DNA of 64,000 nucleotides from assembly GCA_029582155.1 (NCBI GenBank), contig CM055897.1, positions 9,848,482 to 9,912,481 on the forward strand, read 5' to 3'. Shown here one piece after another: positions 35,553 through 47,090 of the stretch. Position numbers and translations under genes: made by a program. Each line of letters opens with the position of its first letter. The first letter of the stretch is position 1. This DNA comes from Panopea generosa (taxonomy: Eukaryota; Mollusca; Bivalvia; Adapedonta; Hiatellidae). The notes under the pieces are model-generated. The model was not told the DNA's origin. It saw only the letters and a program-made list of their open reading frames with translations, and searched no databases.

Positions 35553-37990
35553 TCCCTACCGTGTTCAGATTTCAAGAAGCCACTCATAGTGGGTGCCATA
35601 TATCGCCCGCCAGACAACAACTTAGAGACAACAGAAGCACTGAGTATATGTCTATCATCCGTCTCACGCAGCCATGCAAACCTGCTCTATATTGACTGGG
35701 ATACAGAATCTATAGCAGGATATAGTTATCCAGTAGTCATCAACAAAACGTTTTATAAAACCCTGCATGACAATGTAAGTGAACAAATGGTCGAATTCCA
35801 AACCCACCTTGACAACATACTTGATATATTTGTAACCAACAGACCCATTCTTGTAAATAAGTGTACTTTAACACCAGGCCACAGCGACCATGACTGTGTA
35901 CTGACAGACACCAACATCATGCAATCAAGGAAGACGCCAGTACCCAACCTCATTCGTCTCGGAAAATCTGCCGACATAGAGAGCATGGGGACAACACCTC
36001 ACAGAATGTTCTGCCTAGTTTACTGTAGACTGCAGGAGGACCTCTAAACCCATCAACAGGTTGTGGAATACTTTCAAGAAGGAGTTTACAGCCACCCATA
36101 ACAAATGTGTCCATCCCGATGATTATCAGCTCGTTACAGCCAACCATGGTATAACCATCTGCCGTTTCTCTTGGAGAAAGAAACTTGCCTAGGAGAAAGC
36201 TCGGCGATGCAACCAAAACAAGACTGGGACAGATACAGAGCAACCCAGCAAGTTAATTAAAAGAAATGCATGAATATCTCACGACAAGAACGCCAGGGAG
36301 CTGGTGACGGAAGACCAGTCACAGAAACTTTACACATTCTTAAAAATTAAGAAATGTGACAGCACAGGCATTGCACCACTGGAAAAGGGGTTGGCATCAA
36401 TTACGTTGACGCAGCCGCTAAGGCCGAGATACTGAACGACACGTTTTAGTCAGTATTCACAAATGAGGGAGATAATCCACTACCTGACCTTCGGGAATTC
36501 CCAACCATCAAAGTAACTACCAACGGCGTCCTGACACTGCTCCAGACACTCAACCTATACAAAGCTATCGGACCTGGCTCCATATCAACTTGTTTAACTT
36601 AGGCGATGGCTCACACACTTGCATCAGCCCTTATCACTATCTTCCAGATCTCTCTAAAGACGATTGGAGAAAGCGAACGTGTCACCAATATAAAATAAGG
36701 AGGGCAAGAGCAAGCCACCCCACTACAGGCCTGTATCCTTTACCTCTGTTTCCTGAAAACCCCATGAAGAGCACATAATCTATAGTAACTTGATGCAATT
36801 CGTTGATTGCCATGATATTATCAGCTAATACCAATCTGGTGTCCGGAAACTACGGTCCTGCGAATCGCATTAACGATTTTGACAACGACCTTACTTCTAG
36901 CCTCGACAGCTCTTAGAAAGCGGACGCTATTCTTCCAGACTTCTCAAAGGCGTTCGACAAGGTCCAACACACACGCCTTGAGCGAAAGCTGCATCACTAT
37001 GGTGTAAGAAGTGACTTGCTGGATCAAAAGCGTCTTGAGCAGCCTTAGCCAGCAGGTCACACTTGAAGGTAAGTCGTCTCGGACTGCGCCAGTGGCATCA
37101 GGCGTCCCCCCAAAGAACCGATCTCTGACATATCATATTTTTAGTCTATATCAATGACATGCCCCAACTTGTACAGTCCACTACCAAACACTTTACCGAT
37201 AATTCAACCTACGTATCGGATCAACAAGACTCAATTAGACGCTCATGTCCTCGGGATGAACTAGACATACTCCAGAAATGGGAGAAGGACTGGCTTACGG
37301 AATTCAATCCCGACAAATGTGATATTCTCCGCATCACGAACAAGCGTATCAAGATCAATAAAGAATACACCATCTGTGGCCAATTCAACAGTCCAAATAT
37401 CTTGCGGCACTTATTATCAGCAACCTGTCCTGAAACGCACACATTGACATGAACAGAAAAAAGGCCGACGATACTACAACATTCCTCTGCCACAACATCA
37501 CGTGGTTCCCAAGGGCAACTGAAGAGGCCTGCTACAAGCCCTTCATCAGGCCCAGGTTGAGTATGCCGTTACTGTTTGGAACCCCACACACAAATTTATA
37601 TCAACAAAGCAGTAACACAACACACATGGCTGGACGAGACTCCATCAGCGGCAGCAGGAGGCCAAGGCTATCATGCTTTACAAGATTGGCAACAACCTCG
37701 TTGCTATCCACAGTGAACCTTTTTTACATCCACAGGGAGTGTCAACAAGAGGTTACTTGATGAGATACGTGGTACCATACTCCATCGTCTTGTGGAACCA
37801 GCTGCAACAGAGCCTCGTCACAGCCTCTACCTTTCAAGGCTGGAATTGCGGCTGCCCTGAAGTAAATCACGTCGCACTATGTTTTTATCCTGCTTTTGCA
37901 TTTTGCACTTAGGACCCTCCCTCGTAAATGTATGTATATTCACAACGGTGTGACAATGCTGCATTATCGATACTGGTAAAAGGAGATGTA
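35433..37990 (+). mobile_element. Decayed CR1/Jockey-group LINE
   Basis: A non-LTR retrotransposon relic. The C-terminal half of the endonuclease is in one frame (35433-36047): VGAIYRPPDN, FVTNRPILVNKCT and the SDHD motif near its end. Reverse-transcriptase motifs follow in other frames: DFSKAFDKV at 36938, GVPP at 37098 (GVPQG expected), FTDN at 37191 (FADD expected, second catalytic Asp changed to Asn). The C-terminus at 37660-37911 has LYKIGNNLVAI and a 'VLWNQLQQSLV' segment typical of the end of these proteins. Several frame changes and stops (for example the stop at 36045 and many between 36240 and 36900) make it non-functional. The N-terminal endonuclease half is absent, and the left edge is exactly the BEL/Pao LTR. 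The 3' end is approximate. Confidence 0.88.
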
Positions 37991-38959
37991 ACAATATATT
38001 TCTATTTTCACGTTCATTAACCTAGTTTCGTATATTTATTGATAAATATTGCTATAAATGTGAAATTTACATTAAATAGCTTGACGTCATACACTAGCGT
38101 CTGCGTTTAATGCATTAAGACCCTATGTGAGAAAAAATTGTAACGGTAACGGTAATTATGTATTCATCTGACGTTATTCTTTTTTTTTGTCCTTTATTGG
38201 GTATTGCAGTGTCTATATCAACAATATCAATAGATTTTGGGTTACAAGTGTTTGTTTAATTTGTATCATTTTTTATACTTGTTATTGATATTAAAGAGTG
38301 AATAGCGACGGGGGAGAGATGTTTAAGTTATATCGTCAGATATAAGGTCATATTGTTTTGGGATATTTTCAACTTTGTGCTATTGAATATATAAGTTTAA
38401 TAGAGGTTACAGAGGTCAGCAGATAAAAGTTATGTTTTTATTATTTAACGTAGTCTGTGTTATCTACTTAGTATAAAGCATTTATATGGTTTTGTGTCAA
38501 TTTCATGATACTATTGTCACTATTAAGGAGGTCAAACATGACTTGAACTCTTATCCAATCTGCTGACCATACATTGAGTTCAGATCACTTAGGAACTGGT
38601 TATGTAAGCTGATGATTGAACCTTGTTATCCGTATACGAAGCACGAGACTCCTGTTAAAACAATGGCGGTTGTATGTTTATTAAGTGGGGACATTTAACT
38701 GCTTGTATCCGTGAAATGTGGACTTTCGACATTTAAGTGGCTGGCCGAGATTCTGTATAAAAGAAAACGGAGATCGGTTAACGGCGTTCTGATGGTTACG
38801 AGCTAAGATTGGTTCACCTTTCGTGTTTGATATTTTCTGAAAGTTTTCTCTACGAAGGTCTGACTGTTTGAATATTTAACTAAGGCATTTCAGTGATAAA
38901 TAAAATTGTAAGTGTAAGAATTGAGACTTATTTTCTTTTGACTTTGACACAGTTTATTG
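37991..38959. other. AT-rich, nothing recognised
   Basis: No domain, repeat or RNA gene recognised between the LINE 3' end and the 96-bp array. Confidence 0.55.
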
Positions 38960-40008
38960 CTGGTGATATAGATTATATTCTATTAAACATTTGGTAACGG
39001 TCAACAGTTGTAATGTCTCATCTTTATCTGTTATTGAGTATTAAAGTTTCATTGCGGTAATAAAGATCCAATGCTGACAGATATTATGTTATAATGTATA
39101 GGACAACAGTTAATATGTGTTATTTGTTATTGAGTATTTATATGTCATTGCGGTAATAAAGATCAAATGCTGACAGATATTATGTTATAATGTATTGGAC
39201 AACAGTTAATATGTGTTATTTGTTATTGAGTATTTATATGTCATTGCGGTAATAAAGATCCAATGCTGACAGATATTATGTTATAATGTATTGAGCAACA
39301 GTTAATATGTGTTATTTGTTATTGAGTATTTATATGTCATTGCGGTAATAAAGATCCAATGCTGATCGATATTATGTTATGATGTATTGGACAACAGTTA
39401 ATATGTGTTATCTCTTGATGAGTATTTATATTTCATTGCAGTAATAAAGATCCAAAGCTGACATATATTATGTTATACTTTATTCGATAACAGTTAATAT
39501 GTGTAATTTGTTATTGTATGTTTATTTATATTTCAATGATGTAATAAAGATATAATACTGACAGATATTATGTTATACTGTATTGGACAACAGTTAATAT
39601 GTGTTATTTGTTATTGAGTATTTATATGTCATTGTGGTAATAAAGATCCAATGCTGATCGATATTATGTTATGATGTATTGGACAACAGTTAATATGTGT
39701 TATCTCTTGATAGATTATATTCTATTAAACATTTGGTAACGGTCAACAGTTGTAATGTTTTATCTTTATCTGTTATTGAGTATTAAAGTTTCATTGCGGT
39801 AATAAAGATCCAAAGCTGACATATATTATGTTATACTGTATTCGATAACAGTTAATATGTGTAATTTGTTATTGTATGTATATTTATATACATTGATGTA
39901 ATAAAGATCTAATGCTGACAGATGTTATGTTATACTGTATTGGACAACAGTTAATATGTGTTATTTGTTATTGAGTGTTTGTATTTCATTGAGGTAATAA
40001 AGATCGAT
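38960..40008. repeat. 96-bp tandem array
   Basis: About 11 copies of a 96-bp AT-rich unit with CATTGCGGTAATAAAGATCC, AATGCTGACAGATATTATG and GGACAACAGTTAATATGTG. TATTTGTTATTGAG starts at 39121, 39217 and 39313. A variant start (TTAAACATTTGGTAACGGTC) occurs at about 38980 and again about 742 bp later, so a block of units has been duplicated as a whole. Confidence 0.92.
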
Positions 40009-40337
40009 TGCTTGGGTCGGATTTATCACGAAACCCTTTTTGACCAATAAGAATGGCGGCTTTGATATGGACATACTTGATATAGTTAGATTTTGCACTA
40101 TAATTTAATGGAGACAATGGGTTTTATTCTATTCAATGTTATTGTTTAATTTGAGAAGAATAATCTAATCTAGGAAATATTAAATACTTTTATTCATAAC
40201 TGATTAATAACTGATCAATAAATACATTGGATAAAGTTAATATTTATACTTTTTACGGCTTCTGGTGTAATGACGATACATCGTAAGAATGATGTTGAGT
40301 GGTTACTTGAATAATCCATTCAGCTTATAGATAATAA

Positions 40338-40394
40338 TCTCCGACAATAATCTCCGACAATAATCTCTGACAATAATCTCTGACAATAATTTGG
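40338..40394. repeat. 15-bp repeat, four copies
   Basis: AATAATCTCYGAC repeated four times with a C/T change splitting copies two and two. Confidence 0.9.
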
Positions 40395-41307
40395 ATATAC
40401 AAACCTTTGGTGCCTGGTCTTTTGTAATGGATTTTAGCTTTATTTTCCTCGCATGTGGGTTATTTTAGGCAATCAGCTCAGCTTTAAACAATTGCAATTT
40501 TTAGAATATCGCTATATTTAGAATAGAAAACAAGTAAATAATTGACAAACTAAGAGGTCTACCAATAGGTAATAAAAGAATAAACAAAAAATTGCCATAC
40601 AGAAATTGGTTTAGTTTAACTAGAACTTGTATGAAAATGTATGAAAATGAAATGTATACATCCTGTTGACCATAATGTCGTGAAATGTTAAAGGCCATGC
40701 CTCAAAAGAAAGTTGCCCAACCATATAAAAACAATATAAAAATAGCTAACAAGAAAGACCAAATACGTTCAAAACAGGATGCTGCATGTTCAGATGACAT
40801 AATGAAAAGCCGTTTTTTATATCATTTGAACATGTAGCAGAACCAAAGTGATTCATGTGCAAAAGTAACAAAGATTTTTAACCAAACGTATTGATATCAT
40901 CCCGTGTGGCATTATTATATATTGGGGACACACTGTAAACTCAGGGTAAACTGTCTTGTATTATAGCCATAATAATATCATATTTTTTAAACTGTGGAAC
41001 GCAATTTAATTGGAAGCACTACCTGACAGAGAGTCTTACAAAGCTGTCACAAGATCATTAACCGTTCTTCTACCTTTCTGCGTTTGAGTTGAGCAAAGTT
41101 CAAAGGAAGATGTTTACTATACATATTATACGTATCTTTCGTGGGTTTGGGGTGCGGATGGAAAATTTCAACCCAAGGGATAACTGTTTTCGCGGTAACG
41201 TTACCGCTAAACAGATATTTTGAGAGACGGGATTTTTTGTAAAAGAATTTTATTCCGGTTTGTGTTTATATTAGCGCAATGATACCATAGTATTTTAGAA
41301 TGAATAC

Positions 41308-41403
41308 GTCATAGCCAAAGGATTTTATGAATGGCGTTACGTCATAGCACGAGGAATTTGTCATAGCGCGAAGATTTTATGAATTGCGTTACGTCACAGC
41401 ACG
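41308..41403. repeat. 52-bp tandem duplication
   Basis: GTCATAGCC(A/G).(A/G)AGGATTTTATGAAT-type words begin at 41308 and 41360. Both end in a GCGTTACGTCA word. Confidence 0.75.
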
Positions 41404-43404
41404 ACAATTATACTCGGCCCTAGGGTGAGATGGAAATATATAACCCCGGTAAAAATGCAGATTTTCTTATCCGGTGAGCAGGAACTACGTATCAGAGGCA
41501 TTCCTCCCCCAATAAACTGATTGCCATATAAAACCTATTATGTATAATAACGAATGGCATCAACACCTATCCAAACAAACATATACAACTGGACGATTCA
41601 TACACACATGCACATAACAATCTGTAACCATTATTACATACCTCGTTTCAATAATCCTCCGTTGTTAAGGAAGTTTTCAACTCAAGCAGTAACTTATCCG
41701 CTCACTACCAATTGAACTTCTCAATGAATTTATATCATGGGTTTTCCGCAGTTAAAGTGATCATGTTCTATATATATGTATCTATCTATATATTGTTGAT
41801 GGTGCGGCAGGTAGTATCTGGTAACATGCGCACTGCCGTTATATCTCCAGAAATAATCATCTTTGAGACGACCACAAACACTAGCGGTATCGATAACCTA
41901 ATGAGTATGTTCTAATATGGAAACACCCACACGTACAAAAATAGGCTTAAATCATGCCTATTTCTGGCGTGCTAGTTGCAAATAGAATAGATAAAACTGA
42001 ATGGTTCATTCATCCGAACAGAAATAATATAATTATATGATACCTGGTAAATGGAGTTCCAAACGATATAGAATCAATGAAAAATACAGGATAACCAATT
42101 TATTTTCGGAACGGCTATTTAAAATAATTACAGCAATGAATTGATTAAAAATATAATGTTGAATACCTGCCCACTCACTCAGCTAGTAAGTACTTTTATA
42201 GTGTCCTATTGGTATTGGTTTAGTTTTGACCAATTTATGAATGCTTTTCATTTTTGTCGTCATACCATTTACGAAGTACGAGACACATTTTTATTAATGA
42301 AATATCTTATGTTTGATACTAATTTTCTATATTTAAAGCACAATCAAGACAAAAATGCAGTACAATTAAAAGTGTTAACGTACCCAAGTAACACCATGTA
42401 CAGGTTGCTAAGAGTTGATAAATTTTATCCTGCAATATCTATACACATGATTTAGATTGCAAAACATTTTACGCTTTCTTGGACGCTTCAAATTATGTTC
42501 AATACTGTTGTGCCACTAGACGTAGAGGTGGAAATGACTGTTAGTAGTCTTTGTGTCAATAGAATAAAAACATAGTTATAATTCACATTATTGCTAAGGT
42601 GTTTACATGTATTTTGTATTGATAAGCACGTCATGTCCTAATGTCACATAAAACATATAGTTCAAACTACAGGAATAAATCATTATAAAGTGCAAAGTTT
42701 TATGAAAAACTGAGATAAAAATTGAAACATCAAGGGTCAAAGGTTATAAAAACTTAATCCATGCTCAACTCAATTGGAGGCGAGTAAAATGTTTGTAATT
42801 TAACTTGTGTTTTATATAAATCCTGGAAATAGTATTATGAATAAGAGCATGACACAATTTTAAAACCATGACCTGATGCTGCTTTAGTAATGTCAATTCA
42901 GAAACCTTATATAGATTAACCGTTAATAAAAAAAGCATCGATCATATATCTGAATGTATACAGTTGTTTTTATTATTGCCTGTGTATCGTAGGTTCTTAT
43001 TACACTATATACTTTAAAAACACACGGGTATGGGCACCTAAGATTTCATGGATTGCTCGTTTTAGTTTTTGGTTTTACTTTAGATGAAATATGTGCCAAT
43101 GTTTTATTTGTATTATTGTTTGTCCTAAAAAGAAGTCGCATTGAAATTATTTGGTTTTCTTCCATGTTTTATTTATCATATGCTTCCATACACCATTATA
43201 GATGTTTGCTTTACCGTAAAATGATCTACCAGATCTATTTTCACACATTTTGATTAATTGAATAATAAAATAAATATATATTTTTCTTGATATTTCATAA
43301 ACGTATAAATCGGAATCCATATCATATTTATGAATAGTGATTATGTTACAATCAGCTTTATTTCTGTAAAATGCTGATATAATTGCTAGTTGATACTAAT
43401 TTAT

Positions 43405-43535
43405 TTTAGCTCGAATGCGAAGAAAGCTCAGAGCTTATATGAATCGCTCTCGAGTTCGCTTCAAGTAGAACTGAGTGTTGTTTTTTAGAGACATTGGGCT
43501 GAGTTTTAGATTGAACTCGAAACCTCTGGTGTTTT
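43405..43535 (-). mobile_element. SINE-like fragment, minus strand
   Basis: Similar to 57640-57838. The shared tail end (plus strand) is TTTATTTTAGCTCGAATG, then GCTCAGAGCTTAT, and on the other side GAACTCGAAACCTCTGG, whose complement resembles a tRNA B-box region (CGAGTTCAATC). The tRNA-like A-box part is missing here. The element abuts the ~33-bp array. Confidence 0.55.
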
Positions 43536-43539
43536 ACAT

Positions 43540-44435
43540 ATTGGCAGAAGAGCTAGTATAAGTGTGTTTCATATTGGCAGAAAAAAACATAGTCTAATTG
43601 TTTTTTATAATGGCAGAAAAGCTAGCATAATTGTTTTACATCATAGCAGAAAAGTTAGTATAATTGTTTTACGTATTGGAAGGAAAGAAATTAAAATTGT
43701 TTTTCATGTTTGTAATAAGCTTTTATAATTGTTTTTCACGTTTGTAATAAGCTTTTATAATTGTTTTAATTTATGTATTGACATATTTTCTATCATAATT
43801 GTTGTATATATTGGCAGAACAGCTAGTATAATTGATTTACATATTGGCAGAAAAACCTACAATAAGTGTTTTATATATTTTATATTGACAAAAAACAACT
43901 AATGTAATTGTTTTACATACTGATAAAATAGGTAGCATAATTGTTTCATAAATTAGATATTGGAAGAAAAGCTAGCATACTTGTTTTATTTGATGACAGA
44001 AAAAAACTAGCATAATTGTTTTATATATTGGTAGAAAATGTAGTAAAACTGTTTAAGATGCTGACAGAAAAAGCTTGTATAACTATTTTACACATTGGAA
44101 ATTGGCAGAGAAACTAGTATAATTGTTTAACACAATGGCAGAAAAGCTACCATAATTGTTTCAATTATTGATAAAAAAAGCTGAATATTTAGTTTATATA
44201 TTGACAGAAAAGCTAGTATAACTGTTTTACATGCTGACAGAAAAGTTATTATAACTATTTTATACTTTAGATATTGGTAAAGGAACTAGTATAATTGTTT
44301 TACATATTTGTAGAAAAACTACAATAATTGCTTTATATATATTTGCAGACAATAAGTAAAGTAGTGTTACATATTGGTAGAAGAAACAACTTACTCGTTT
44401 TTATAGTGGCAGAAAAAGGTTAATACTTATAATAC
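43540..44435. repeat. ~33-bp degenerate tandem array
   Basis: Around 26 diverged copies of a unit of the type ATTGGCAGAAAAGCTAG plus TATAATTGTTTTACAT, with lengths of 31-38 bp. High divergence points to an old, no longer homogenised array. Confidence 0.88.
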
Positions 44436-46009
44436 TATTAATGACAAAAACGTTTTAAAAATGCTATAATGAGTGGAATCGACATTAAACTGACTAGACT
44501 ACGTGGATTTAGTTAATTTATTAAATATATTTTTATATATATCACCTTCGCCTGTAATAGTTACTTTGATTGTAACAATCATTAGTGAAACAATACATTT
44601 GTGGATACATATCGATTACGTGATAGCATACCACGTGTTTATATGTGCTGCATGTTACAGTACTTTAAATCAAATATGCTTATTGTTATTGCATGCATTA
44701 CATGTTTTATTTCAATACATAGATATGTTGTTGAAAAGCGTTATATATAATTTACAAATAATACAAATAAAATATCGATTTTTTACATTGATACTAGCAG
44801 TTGATATATTGTATTGAATGTTTATGATCTGTGCTATTGTTTGGATGATCAAATAGTGTTTATTAACTTTATTTGTATTAAGTATGTATCCTGGATTACG
44901 ATGTTGTGCTTTTTTTTCTTTTTTTGTCACCACAGGCTTCGATACAACACAGTTAGATTTTTTATCATCTCCGATATCAACACGCCTTTGTGTTAAAATC
45001 AAATATGTTCAAACGTTTCAGATCACGTTTGAGTTTTTGATACATGAAACATTATAGATCGTGTTGTAAACATGTCGATAGGAACCTGTCAACGATAGTG
45101 TACATTATACATCTACGTGTGTCACGTTTAATATCAAATACAATTTGCAAAATATCATTATCAAAATAACCCTTTAGCTATTTCGATCGCCTCCACTGTT
45201 TCAACTCACATCAGACATATGTCGTAGGTGAATAGTCTGGCGGTACAGGAACATTTTTATTTAAAAAGTTCTCGTTTTATGATATGACGACGAGAGAAGA
45301 ATGAGGTTTGTTGCACCACGTTTAAGCTCCACTGTGGCGATTATGCTTCTGATTGTCCAGAAGACAATGCACCCTCATATCACTTCTGCTGTGTGAGTTA
45401 ATGTATTGCACGTACTGTGTGCACAGTTCAATGTGAACATTTTGATTGACGTTCGTCCGTTGTCCATCGATTAGCTGTTCGCAATCTAACACTCACCTGC
45501 CTTATTAATTCCCATCTAACTTAGTAGTTATATTACTATATTTTTGAGACATGTTTTATACTGACCAAATTTGTCAATTATTTTCGGATTTTCGCCCTTA
45601 ATTTGTCAAAAGTTTAAATTGATATTTAAAATTGTTAGCACTCTGGCACCCGCATTTTTATTTTGATCTCCAATAAATATATACACCAGGGACATGTATT
45701 TTACCTTGTAAAATAGAATTATAAATATCACTAAATCGTCAAAACTTTTGCTTTTTGATATTGTATGCACGGAAGGCATTCTCATTTATCATCTGATCTT
45801 TAACATATTTACACTTAAGTTATATTCTCGACATAGTTCTTGTACTGGCCAAATCAAATAATCTTTATATCGGAGTTTGACGGTTTGAGCACTTTGGCAT
45901 CTGGTCTTTAACAAACTTACTCAATGCTTATGTAACCAAAACATATTGCCAAGTTCTTAAATTAGTTAAATCAGATTATTTAATGTCGGTGTGTAAACGT
46001 TTGTATGTA
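44436..46009. other. AT-rich region with one possible small exon
   Basis: A 104-codon hydrophobic frame at 44503-44817 follows from AT-rich composition and is not supported. The only gene-like point is the Cys-rich frame at 45300-45392. Confidence 0.5.
45300..45392 (+). other. Possible small Cys-rich exon (tentative)
   Basis: One plus-strand frame reads NEVCCTTFKLHC, GDYASDCPEDNAPS, then YHFCC: six Cys in about 31 residues with the spacing CC-C-C-CC. It is bounded on the left by an AG (AGAGAAG) and on the right by GTGAGT, a good splice-donor match directly after the last Cys codon. Base composition is close to 50% GC, above its AT-rich neighbours. I recognise no family. No partner exon was found and the upstream pyrimidine tract is weak, so it could be chance. 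Confidence 0.2.
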
Positions 46010-46130
46010 TTTGCGTATGTATAAGCGTACGTGCGTGCGTATATACGTATGTACGGATGTGCGGGCGTATGTACTTATGTAAGTATGTACGTGTGTACGT
46101 GTGTGCGTGTGTATGTATGTACGTATGTTT
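46010..46130. repeat. Degenerate GTAY/GTGY tetranucleotide repeat
   Basis: Imperfect GTAT, GTAC, GTGC and GTGT tetramers over about 120 bp. Confidence 0.9.
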
Positions 46131-46552
46131 GAATCATAATTGGAAACGTAAATGTATCTTGTTTATAACTATCGAGTTATGTTTCCTAAAAACCTTACAA
46201 ACTTTCAAACTATGAATTTGATGGAAACAAAGAAATATGTTAAAACTTATACTAAGATATAGATGGGCGTACTTTTATTTTTCAAAATTAGCCTTTTTTT
46301 ATGTTGTTATTTTTGTGACTTTAAGCATGTTATCATGCAATAACTTTATGCTGCTGTTAAAGATACAGAGTACTAGTACAATGTTTAACAAATAATACTT
46401 CAAAACCTTGGAGGGAAAGCTACCAATCTCTTACTCTAATTACTGTCGCTCTTCATGTCTGTTTAATAGAGTTATATATAGTTTTAGTTTGGTTGTCTAT
46501 GGTCAGGATAGAAGGGGTCTATTGCTTTTTTTGGTTAATTTTATAAATTTTC
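46131..46552. other. AT-rich, nothing recognised
   Basis: Lies just upstream of the LINE fragment. It could include its 5' untranslated part, but I cannot show this. Confidence 0.45.
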
Positions 46553-47090
46553 ATGACAGATAAAATTACATTTGTGTCCATGAATGTACAGGATCTTGCT
46601 GATAAAACAGATACATTTAATTTTCTTAAAGAAAAAAAATCTCTATCTATTTTTTACAAGACATGCATTTTACAGATAAAGAAATTAATAACATACGCAT
46701 TCTGTGGGGCTATGAATGTTATTTTAGTAATTTTACAAGCCAGTCTAGAGGAGTTGCCATTTTTTTAAATAATAATTTTAAATTTAATATTCACTCCGAA
46801 GAAACGGATCAAAATGGAAACAAACTCATATTGGAAACAACTATAGCAAATAAAAAAATACTCTCATTAAAAGTTATGGTCCTAATAAAGATGAGCCCTA
46901 CTTCGTTAATCAAATTAAAAATAATATTTTAGCTTAAGATACTTTTTGTATTATAGCAGGAAATTTCAACCTGGTTTTGAACCCAGATATAGATTGCTAT
47001 GAATATATACATTTAAATAATCCAAATGCTCGAAATACTGTATTAGAATTAATGGTGGAATGAAATTTAATTGATTGATATATATAGTAA
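46553..47090 (+). mobile_element. L1/Tx1-like LINE endonuclease fragment
   Basis: Start of an apurinic-type endonuclease domain. The first frame (46553 on) reads KITFVSMNVQDLADK. The second (46663 on) reads MHFTDKEINNIRILWGYECY and SQSRGVAIFLNNNF. The third (46875 on) reads YGPNKDEPYF, IIAGNFNLVLNPDID (where GDFN is usual) and NARNTVLELMVE. These are the standard successive motifs of the L1/Tx1 endonuclease N-terminal half. There are two frame changes (near 46650 and 46870) and stops at about 46932 and after LELMVE. No reverse transcriptase follows, so the copy is truncated at about 180 residues. The upstream end may be the original ORF2 start. Confidence 0.85.

Larger units (their letters stand above)
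40009..43404. other. AT-rich region with two small tandem repeats
   Basis: Holds the two short repeats listed separately. Two frames of about 100 codons (for example 42141-42455) have AT-driven composition and no recognised domain. Nothing else found. Confidence 0.5.

Noticed and set aside
42141-42455. 104-codon frame
   Set aside because: No recognisable domain, AT-driven codons, no supporting neighbours.
44503-44817. 104-codon hydrophobic frame
   Set aside because: Composition follows from about 75% AT DNA. No membrane-protein family pattern, no splice or start context.
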